Below are positions 56,301-64,000 of a stretch of 64,000 nucleotides of DNA, piece after piece; the stretch's first letter is position 1, and every line of letters begins with the position of its first letter. Both the position numbers and the translations under genes were made by a program. The DNA comes from Saprolegnia diclina VS20 (Eukaryota; Oomycota; Saprolegniomycetes; Saprolegniales; Saprolegniaceae): positions 85,604-149,603 of the forward strand of contig NW_008246165.1 of NCBI RefSeq assembly GCF_000281045.1. Direction: 5' to 3'. The notes beneath the pieces are model-generated. The model saw only the letters and a program-made list of their open reading frames with translations, made no database searches and had not been told where the DNA came from.

Positions 56301-57872
56301 CCATGGCCGTGGCCCCTCATGGGACGCGTAGCTGAGTCCGTCGAGCGAGCGGCTCCTGAAGCTGGTCATGATTATGGTGCTTTTCGGGCACTGGAACGGG
56401 TGTATCTTCCACTTCATCATGCTCCAAGAGGAAGATCTCGGGTGCGTCGCTCGTCACCGCCGGAGATACAAGGCGGCTTGTCTAGGCTTCGGACGTGGTG
56501 CACGGAATATTTTTTCCCGAAAAACGAAGACCCGGGGCTGTGTTCGAACCGCGTCGCGCTGGGCGACCGGTACTTGGCCTCGGTTTACTGGGCGTTTACG
56601 ACCATGGCGACCGTCGGGTACATTGCTATTGGTCTAGAAAAATACTGATAGACCGTGCAGCTATGGGGACATTCACCCGTACCGGTTCTCGGTGAGCGAA
56701 ATTCTGTTTACGATCGTGTGTCTCTTGGTCAACTCGACGATTTACGCCTACGTCGTGAGCGGCATCATCGAGGTCATCTACAACTACGACCCGAGCGCGC
56801 GCGAATATAGTAACCGACAGAACGCGATGAAGGTATCGACCACTGGTGCATCGCCTATTATAACATAACGTCTATTAGGATTACGTGCGCGAGTCGGGGC
56901 TCTCGGCGCGGTTGAGCCACAACGTGCGCCACCACTACGACTACCTCCTCTCGACCATGTGCCTCTTGCCCGAGGAGAAAGTACGCGCCGGTTATATGTC
57001 TCGTCTATAACGCATTTGTATCATTGCACTAGATCTTTAGTCAGCTGCGCCCGAGCCTCCGCTTTGACTTGGCGCGGCTCGTCGCGTCCAACACCTTTCT
57101 CACGATCGGTCTCATTGCTGGCATGGAGAAGCGCTACAAAGGTATACGTCACGACATAATTTGGGATATATAAGCAGGACAAATCATGATTAGGCTTTGT
57201 GAGCTACGCCATGTTCCTCCTCAAGCCGCAGCTTGTGCTACGCAGCGAGCGCGTCTGCCACAGCGGCAGCCCAGGCACTGAAATGTACTTCATTCTGGAC
57301 GGCGAGTGCGAGCAGCTCGACAAGGACAACCGCAACGCGCGTGTGGTCGGGTATGCAACAACATGTGGTTTGGTGTTGATGCTTATGATGTTGATCGATA
57401 CCATGCGTAGCGAGGGCGGGATCATTGAGGCGTACGCGCTTCTCGCCCATCCCGACGAGCACTACCGCATGGAGAGCTCCGTGACGGTCCTCACAAAGTC
57501 GTGCGAACTCTACTCCTTTGCCGTCCACGACTTTCAGTACAATATTCATGTATTGAAGACTGTTTAACGAATGGCTATAGGACAATTGCGTCCATTTCGC
57601 CGGCGATCTCGTCCAACATGTCGTACGAACTCGCGCGGAGCATCATCCAAGACGACTTTTTGAGGCTCACAGAGCTCCAAGCCCGGCGCGTGGCCGCCGC
57701 GATCGAGCACGAGAAAAAGTACCACCCCGTGGCGACCCTACCCCTCGACAACCTGCCGAACGTGGTTTTGACGACGGTCAAGGCGACGACAGGCGACACA
57801 CTCACGATGCACATCAAACAAACCGTCCACAAGCTGGCCGTGCAGACAAGCCACGCCCACCCCGCGGAATAA
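53376..57872 (+). CDS. Tandem two-unit K+ channel with cyclic-nucleotide domains
   Basis: Two complete six-helix channel units in one apparent gene. Unit 1 (53376-55430): S4 ARVFRALKLARLLKLAR, pore IVTMSSVGYGDVVP, C-linker, and a cyclic-nucleotide domain with HFGEIELYHL and a conserved arginine before LCTAMAKTYCEL. Unit 2 (55495-57872): acidic linker (SSSSDDSGDDENEDV), S4 RIFRIARIFKLIRLLK, pore TTMATVGYGDIHP, and a domain with GSPGTEMYFILDGE but an eroded phosphate-binding cassette (IIEAYALL, RMESSVTVL). GYGD predicts K+ selectivity in both. The units are joined in frame by a 47-nt GTACG...TAG intron (55420-55466) with a CTAAT branch-like site. If that intron is retained, unit 1 stops at 55480, only 14 bases before the unit 2 ATG. 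Other pore introns, such as CCC/CAT near 54193-54244 and GG/C near 56620-56662, also join in frame. It should act in a cell membrane. Confidence 0.75.
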
Positions 57873-57924
57873 ATATCAAAACGCCACGAAAACTACATTT
57901 CAAAGTGTTTGTTAGCTTGCTGTC

Positions 57925-58299
57925 NNNNNNNNNNNNNNNNNNNNNNNNNNNNNNNNNNNNNNNNNNNNNNNNNNNNNNNNNNNNNNNNNNNNNNNNNNNN
58001 NNNNNNNNNNNNNNNNNNNNNNNNNNNNNNNNNNNNNNNNNNNNNNNNNNNNNNNNNNNNNNNNNNNNNNNNNNNNNNNNNNNNNNNNNNNNNNNNNNNN
58101 NNNNNNNNNNNNNNNNNNNNNNNNNNNNNNNNNNNNNNNNNNNNNNNNNNNNNNNNNNNNNNNNNNNNNNNNNNNNNNNNNNNNNNNNNNNNNNNNNNNN
58201 NNNNNNNNNNNNNNNNNNNNNNNNNNNNNNNNNNNNNNNNNNNNNNNNNNNNNNNNNNNNNNNNNNNNNNNNNNNNNNNNNNNNNNNNNNNNNNNNNNN
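57925..58299. other. Assembly gap (375 N)
   Basis: A run of N removes the 3' end of ankyrin copy B. Copy A has about 435 bases from the matching point to its stop, more than the gap length. So either the gap size is only an estimate or copy B is shorter. Confidence 0.98.
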
Positions 58300-59859
58300 A
58301 TCCATGACGCAGGGTAAGAGAGCACCGAGGCATCCTCTGTGCACGCAGAGCGCGTCGGAGAGAAGATGGCGAGGGTGCCCGACCCCCTCCTCCAGCAGAA
58401 AATCGATGGCGTCGACGGCGTTGTTGGCAATGGAGCTGCGCAAGAGGTCGTCGTCGCGGAGCTCGGGCTGGTTTGCCCAAAGCTCCAAGACCACTCCAAA
58501 CATACCATGCACAAGGGCACACTCGATGCCAGTGAGCGTCGCGCCTTCGCTTCGATGGGCCATGAGAAAATCGACGATGGCCCAATGCTGCTTGTACGCG
58601 GCTCGGTCGATGGCTTCAGGTGCCGACGCTGCGCCGTGGTCGTGGAGGTAGATGGCGACGTCCATGTCGCCTCGCTCACAAGCGTTGATCATCCAGGTAG
58701 CGTCAAGCACAACACCACGCTCGATGAAAAAGGCTGCGATTTCCAGGATGCCCGACGTTTGCTTTCTGATGACTTTTGAAAAGTACTCTGCGGCGTTCTC
58801 CAGCGAGCACCCGAGCGAGAGAAAGTGCATGGCGAGGAACACTAGGTCCGACACGGGCGCGTCGACGCGCACGGTAGTGTCGGTCGCGCGTCGATTGGCC
58901 ACAAGGTACCGCACAACGTCGTCGTGGCCCAAGTAGGCGGCTGAGAACGTAGCCATGATGGCATTATCCAACGTCCCGAGCTCGTGCAGGTAGATGACGA
59001 CGGCCAAGTGTCCATGCACCGCCGCATTCTGAAGCGTCGTCCGCGACGGCACTTGGTGGCACTGCTCAATGAGGAAGCGGACGACGTCAACATGACCATT
59101 CGTAGCGGCCGCGTCCAGTGCGGCCAAAGTGCAGTTGGCACCTTGCGCGACGAGGTCGATGACGATCTCCAAGAGACCTTGGGCGGCGGCGTCGTCCACG
59201 AAGCCGACGTACACGGCTTGTGGCATGTGCTTGTACAAAAACGCAATGGCACGCGGCGCATAGTAGAGACTGGCCAAACGCAGTAGACCGTCCGGCCACT
59301 CGAGTTGGCGGCGACGCCACAGCAGTGCTAAGACATCCGCATTGTTGGTCGACAGCAGCGCGGCGGGCAGCCAGGCGTCCAGCGCCCGCGAGACACAACC
59401 CAAGGTCTCGTCGTCAAAGTTGCGGTCGACAGCGTGCGTCTGCAGTAAAAAGTCTGCGATCTCAAGATGGCCAGTCATGAGCGCCGCCTCGATGGCTTCT
59501 TGGTACACGAGGTCGGGGCGGCAGGCGACGATCCGCTGCGTCGCGACCAAGTCACCTTCGCAAATCGCCAAGTGCAGCGGGAAGCGAGCGTCGCGCGTGC
59601 ACAGCGTACTGAGGCACAAGCTTGCAGCGGCAAAGCCTTTCGTCGAGCCAACGTCGTCGACAGGATAGCATGTGACGAAGGTCGCGTCAAGAGCGTACTC
59701 GACTTTGTCCGGCCGCCGTGTGTCGTCCGGAAGACGGTCCGCGAGGTGGTTGAAGTCGCGGAAGCGAGACGCGACGTCTGCGTAGACGCCAAACTGGAAG
59801 CCGAAGATGACCGATGCGATCGGAGGCTGGGCTAGGACGACGCTGGAGAAGGTCGCCAT
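58300..59859 (-). CDS. Ankyrin-family protein, copy B, 3' end lost in gap
   Basis: Starts at 59859 with MATFSSVVLAQPPIASVIFG, the clean form of the family signature, and reads 520 residues without interruption to LLPCVMD at the gap edge. Blocks match copy A one for one: RFPLHLAICEGDLVATQRIV, ALMTGHLEIADFLLQTH, ATNGHVDVVRFLIEQ, GDMDVAIYLHDHGAAS. The last 190 residues before the gap differ from copy A at under ten positions, whereas some middle repeats differ at nearly every variable site. It is the better reference for how copy A once began. Its start faces the ankyrin gene at 60139 across 279 bases. The missing C-terminus should carry the helical block seen in copy A. Confidence 0.85.
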
Positions 59860-59905
59860 GGAATCGAGGTGTGGGCCAATACTTGCGATGTCAACGCTGC
59901 CTTGT

Positions 59906-59946
59906 GATTGGGTACCATCAACATATCCGGAATCAGAGGCCCAATC
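59906..59946 (-). promoter_or_regulatory. Composite promoter module, copy 3
   Basis: On the minus strand: GATTGG (59946-59941), ATTCCGGATATG (59933-59922), ten bases, CCAATC (59911-59906), ending 47 bases before the copy B start. The layout is the same as the modules before copy A. Confidence 0.5.
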
Positions 59947-60138
59947 AAAATGAGTTTTTCGATTTGCGATCTCCAGTCACCTCGATTTGCATCCCTCCAG
60001 CGAGGCGGCATGGTGTCAATAATGACCCATGGAGGCGGTCAGCCGACCCAAACTTGATAATTTATCAAGTCGAGAGGAAATGTCCGGATATATCTGGAGG
60101 AGCTTCGACAACACATTTGGTGGCATTTTACGATCGGC

Positions 60139-62246
60139 ATGGCATCCCTCGATGTGATGAGCTCGCCGTCTCTGGCGCAAACAATCTTCAGCTTCCAGCG
60201 CGGCAAGTCGCTTCGCATTCTCATTGGCGCTTTCCTGCAAAGCTGCGAGAAGCTCGAGAAGCGGGGCTTTGAATACAAGCGGCTCGGCTGCACCGACGTC
60301 CTGCACCAGTTCAAGTGCATCTCTGCCTCCCGCTGAACGGGCCTACCGACGCCCGGTACCCGCTACACTGCGCGATTCTCAGCGGCAACCTCCGCATCGT
60401 CGAGTACATGCTCGCGTACAAGCATCCGACGGTGTCGCCGGCGGCCATCGACTGCGCCTTCATCAGCGGCCACATCGACATTGTTTGCGCGCTTCTGGCG
60501 GCCCGCAACACCGTGCGCCAGCTTTGCCGACCAAGCGACGCGACTAAGCCGAACGACACGCTCGTCGCGCAGGTGCTGCGCCACAACAGCGAGCTGCTGC
60601 TCGAGCTCTTCGCCGCGTACACGGACGTGCAGTGGGACGGCGAAGCGCTGCGGGTCGCGCTCTCGTCTGAAAAAGTTACCTGCGTCGAGTACACTCACGG
60701 CAGTCGACACGCAGAAGGTCTCCCCTGCTTTGATTTTGTGTACGCCCAGTGCCGCGACCGACCGGGCGCACTCGACACACTCCTCGACGACGCTGCTCGC
60801 CTCTCGCCGCTCTACATCGTCCAGCGCTTGCACGAGGACGGATTAGCGTGCACGAGCTTCGCCATGGACGCCGCAGCGCGTCGCGGCCACTTGGACATGG
60901 TTCGTTTTTTGCATTTGCACCGCACCGAGGGGTGCACCGTCGCTGCAATGGACACTGCCGCCGCGCGTGGCGACCTTGCAATCGTGCGCTTCTTGCACGA
61001 GCATCGCACAGAGGGCTGCTCGACCAAGGCGCTCGGAGGCGCCGTCGCCAACGACCACAAAGACATCGTGTGCTTCCTCCTCGATAACCGTGGTGAAGCG
61101 TGCTCGCCCCGGGCACTCGACATTGCATTGACCAACTGTCGCTTCGAGATGGCCGAGTACCTTCTCCAGCGCTGTCCGCACCTGACGTACGCGGACCACG
61201 GCTGGCACATGACACTGCTGCATGGCCCCCTCGACCTCATCATTGCGCTGGCCATACGCCAACCCTTGCGCCCGGCACCGTACACGCTAAACAAGCTTTT
61301 TGCCGCCCAACGACCGGAAGTGGTAGCTGTTCTTGTCAACCACGGTCTCATCACGTGGACGTTTGACGAGGTCTATGCCGCAGTCGCTGATGAACCCGGG
61401 ACACTGGAGCTTGTGGCCACCTACCCGCGCACTCGCGATCTCGTTGTCGCGGCAGCGCTGGCAAAAGGGCTCCTCCCGTTGGCCCAAGAGCTTCTGGCGC
61501 TGGGCTTTCCTCTGTGCGTGTCCCTCGACACACCCATGATGGCGTGCCTTGGGTCGGACGCGGGGCTGCCGACGATGGAACTTCTCGTTGCGCACGGTGT
61601 GCCGCTGCAGGCGTCGTGGCTGGACCGGGCCGCTGGCGAAAACCTGGCGCTTGTTGAGTACACCCATACGCACAGCAACGGCGCATGCTCGGTGATGGCA
61701 CTCGACTCAGCGGTAGCGAGAGGCCTTGACGACGTCGCCCGCTTCTTGATGGCCCATCGCACTGAGGGGTGCTCGATGAGCGCGGTTCGGAGCTGCATCA
61801 CTCGCGACGACGACGTGCTGCTTTACGAGCTCTGCGCGACGTACCCGAACGTGTGCGACGAGAGGGCGCTCATGGCGGCCATCACCGAGACGCCGCAGCA
61901 GAAGCTTCAAGCCAAATACGTGCGCTGGTGGTGCCAACGACGAGGCCAAAGCGACCGCGACGCGTTCGTTGCTGCGCTCGACTTGGGTCTAAACAGCTGG
62001 GCCTTTCAGAGCCTCTTGGCGTCGTGCTTGTCGTCAAACGACCCCCGTGACAACCTCGTCTTCCTAAGCAGCATTACGGATGCAGTGCTCCAGCGTGGGT
62101 TGGGGCCCCGTAGCTGGCACTTGCGACGCGCGCTCGAAGCGCAGGCCTTGTCGAGTACCGTACGCACCGACGCAGCGGCTAAGGCATTGTTCGAAGCGAA
62201 CGAGCTAACGGCGTGGGCCCACTACGTGCTTGACGCAACGTGTTAG
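60139..62246 (+). CDS. Ankyrin-family protein, frame break near its N-terminus
   Basis: The start at 60139 gives MASLDVMSSPSLAQTIFSFQ, the family signature, and reads in frame to DVLHQFK near 60312. The family's next block (HLCLPLNGPTDARYPLHCAI) is in another frame from about 60315 and stays open for 640 residues. No GT-AG intron with family-like ends bridges the two, so a one-base change or sequencing error is likely. The body holds regular units of the RTEGC type common in oomycete ankyrin proteins: AMDAAARRGHLDMVRFLHLH, AMDTAAARGDLAIVRFLHEH, ALDIALTNCRFEMAEYLLQ, ALDSAVARGLDDVARFLMAH. A possible unspliced insert (CVEYTHGSRHAEG) sits at about 60680-60720. The C-terminus (KYVRWWCQRRGQSDRDAFVA) resembles the WWC block of the tandem pair at 25-29 kb. 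Confidence 0.75.
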
Positions 62247-62685
62247 TCAGTCGTAGTTTCTTTATGGTTTTCTAGCTGATATTTGAATTTCAGTTGATTT
62301 TTGCCCGCGGATCATTCAAGCGCAGAGAGTGATAGCTGCGATGATGAATATCACATGGCTGGACCTTACATTACGTCGTACAGTGTACATGGTCATTGTG
62401 CTACGTTGTCGCTGTACGTGTATCCCTCGACACCGGCAGCTCGTTCATGAACAGGATTCTTGATGCCCGCCAGAACACGTCCGTGCGATCCAGTGGCATC
62501 TTGTCTCCCTCTTAGCCTGCGTCCAAGCTCCACAGCTCAGCACCACAGCTCCCTCGCACCTCCTGAATGCAGAACGAATGCAGCCATTGGTGTCGCAACA
62601 CAGATGATTGCGAATCGAAGATATATCAACATTCGCTCTCTGACGAACGTCGTCACTAGTAAATTTGCCACCAGCAACACAGAAG
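62247..62685. other. 439-base spacer, nothing recognised
   Basis: Non-coding region between the ankyrin stop and the first dehydrogenase. A short GATATATCAAC-like AT-rich stretch lies about 60 bases before the start at 62686; no CCAAT pair is evident. Confidence 0.4.
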
Positions 62686-63470
62686 ATGCAGCTCAAGAAC
62701 GCCGTTGGCATCGTCACGGGCGCCGCCCAAGGCCTCGGCCTCGCCTTCTCCAAGTCAATCCTCGAGGGCGGCGGCCGCGTCTTCCTCACCGACATCAATG
62801 ACTGCGCGCTGGCCGAGGCGGCGTGGGAGCTCCAGGCCCGCCACTCGGTCGACCGCGTCGGCTACGCTAAGCAGGACGTCACGGACGACGCGTCGTTTGA
62901 CGCAATCTTTGACGCGGCCAACAAGCACTTCGACGCCGACCTTGTCAACCTTCTCGTCAACAACGCCGGCGTAAGCTGCAAGTACCACGAATTCTACAGC
63001 GAAAGCACGGCGTGGCGCAAGACGATCGAAGTCAACCTCATCTCCGTCATGCGCGGGACGCAGGTAGAGATAGCATCTCGCTGCGCATGCTAACATGCCT
63101 GTAGGTGGCGCTGCACCGCCTCGCCAAGCCCGGTGTCATCGTCAATGTCGCGAGCGCCGCCGCGTTCCAGCCGACGCCGCCGATCCCCGAGTACGGCATC
63201 ACGAAGGGCGCCATTGTCAACTTCACACAGGCGATCGCGCACCAAGTCCAGGACATCCGCGTCACGGCGTTCTGCCCCGCGTTCGTCGACACCCCGATGG
63301 GCCAAGTCGCGCTCAAGGGCTCGCCACAGGTCGTCGAGGCGTTTGGCGGTCTCCTCACACCCGAATACACGGCCGAGGTCTTCCAGACGTCGTTGCTGGA
63401 CGAGACGAACGCCGGCAAAGCGCTCCTGGTGACCCCGCGCCATGTGGGCTACCACGGCGACAAGCCCTAG
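62686..63470 (+). CDS. Short-chain dehydrogenase/reductase (15-PGDH-like)
   Basis: Two exons (62686-63063 and 63105-63470) around a 41-nt intron with CTAAC and TAG ends give 247 residues in frame. The cofactor motif is VTGAAQGLGLAFSKS (TGxxxGxG), with the acidic end of strand two in LTDINDC, which favours NAD+. DVTDD and NNAG follow. The catalytic residues are serine in NVASAAAFQP, and Y and K in YGITKGAIVNF; CPAFVDTPMG is the usual post-catalytic loop. The length and NAD-type pattern recall 15-hydroxyprostaglandin dehydrogenase-like SDRs. The substrate is not evident. The start MQLKNAVGIV is the first ATG; the frame opens earlier only with non-ATG codons. A second copy follows 211 bases downstream. 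Confidence 0.9.
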
Positions 63471-63681
63471 CTAGTATAATACATCAGTACATTTGTCAAG
63501 CGTGCCTTGACCGCCTTGCCCAGCAGCGGCCGGCCTTCGAACGACCCGCGATCGTCGGTCGTCGCTTCGTTGTTGAAGTTGGCAACAGACGTTTGCATCA
63601 TCATCTGGCCTGATTTTCACACGTTGTTTTTCACGTGTGAAAGGCAGCTCTTCACGGTTGCCATCATTTCAACCTGGGAAA

Positions 63682-64000
63682 ATGACCCTCGAACACGTCG
63701 TTGGCATCGTCACGGGCGCCGCCCAGGGCCTCGGCCTCGCCTTCTCCAAGTCCATCCTCGAGGGCGGCGGCCGCGTCTTCCTCACCGATATCAACCACAC
63801 GGCGCTGGTCGATGCGGCGCGGGCGCTCGAGACACAGTACTCGGCGGCGCGCGTCGGCTACGCAATGCAGGACGTCACCAACGACGCGTCGTTCGATGTA
63901 ATCTTTGACGCAGCCAACCAGCACTTTGGCGAAGACCATCGCGTGAACCTGCTCGTCAACAACGCCGGTCTCAACGGCAAGTACTTTGACTTTTACGACG
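63682..64000 (+). CDS. Tandem short-chain dehydrogenase, cut by window end
   Basis: Starts at the ATG at 63682 (MTLEHVVGIVTGAAQGLGLA) and runs off the window inside the first exon after LLVNNAGLNGKYFDFYD. The first 40 codons are nearly identical in DNA to the copy at 62686, then differences rise (ARALETQYSAARVGYAMQDV). The cofactor motif, LTDINHT and NNAG are intact. It is a recent tandem duplicate and probably shares the intron position, which would fall just outside the window. Confidence 0.9.
   Translation, partial: MTLEHVVGIVTGAAQGLGLAFSKSILEGGGRVFLTDINHTALVDAARALETQYSAARVGYAMQDVTNDASFDVIFDAANQHFGEDHRVNLLVNNAGLNGKYFDFYD

Noticed and set aside
57814-58299. Reading copy B's ORF through the gap to 57814
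   Set aside because: The apparent open frame only crosses N bases and then enters the 3' end of the channel gene.

Overview
This 64 kb window is nuclear DNA of an oomycete, most likely a water mould of the Saprolegniales (Achlya, Thraustotheca, Saprolegnia or Aphanomyces type). The evidence is the gene content: a myosin ending in ankyrin repeats and a FYVE finger, a large family of degenerate ankyrin proteins, a SCAR/WAVE-complex NAP1, an RGS protein, multi-repeat cyclic-nucleotide-domain K+ channels and a FAM227-type protein usually found in flagellated lineages. Gene structure agrees: GC-rich coding sequence, genes packed a few tens to a few hundred bases apart, and introns of about 35-60 nt that mostly open with GTACG or GTACA and close with TAG or CAG. 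No rRNA, tRNA, CRISPR or recognisable mobile element was found. There is one 375-base assembly gap (57925-58299). Exon joins were read by eye from frame and splice sites, so spans are firmer than individual exon edges.

Layout. 0.5-1.4 kb: a small ankyrin protein (+). 1.7-9.7 kb: two cytoskeletal genes in tandem on the minus strand, NAP1 and the ANK-FYVE myosin. 9.7-10.9 kb: non-coding DNA with several perfect palindromes. 10.9-12.9 kb: a membrane-anchored TPR/methyltransferase gene (-). 13.5-14.0 kb: a small basic protein (+). 14.2-15.6 kb: an RGS protein (-). 16.2-18.2 kb: ankyrin copy A (+), damaged at its 5' end. 18.3-21.8 kb: a FUSC/ALMT-like membrane protein with EF-hands (-). 23.0-24.5 kb: a secreted FAD oxidoreductase (-). 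25.3-28.9 kb: two tandem ankyrin genes (-). 29.8-32.7 kb: an unknown gene and an EF-hand gene (+). 32.9-35.0 kb: organellar glutamyl-tRNA synthetase (+). 35.2-39.9 kb: an acidic protein (-), a PP1-docking/PH-like protein (+), a coiled-coil protein (+) and a small unknown (-). 40.1-51.0 kb: two nardilysin-like M16 proteases pointing at each other, with E2F (-) and a FAM227-like gene (+) between them. 51.2-53.3 kb: an ankyrin gene (+). 53.4-57.9 kb: a K+ channel gene that appears to hold two complete channel units in one reading frame (+). 58.3-62.2 kb: ankyrin copy B (-, cut by the gap) and a divergent ankyrin gene (+). 62.7-64.0 kb: two tandem short-chain dehydrogenases (+), the second cut by the window end.

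Main points. The dispersed ankyrin genes form one family with a shared N-terminal signature. Two members, 40 kb apart and inverted, are patchily near-identical and share a composite promoter module. The tandem channel has one well-formed and one eroded cyclic-nucleotide pocket. The two nardilysin genes share a promoter palindrome. CCAAT boxes, often in inverted pairs, lie upstream of many genes.
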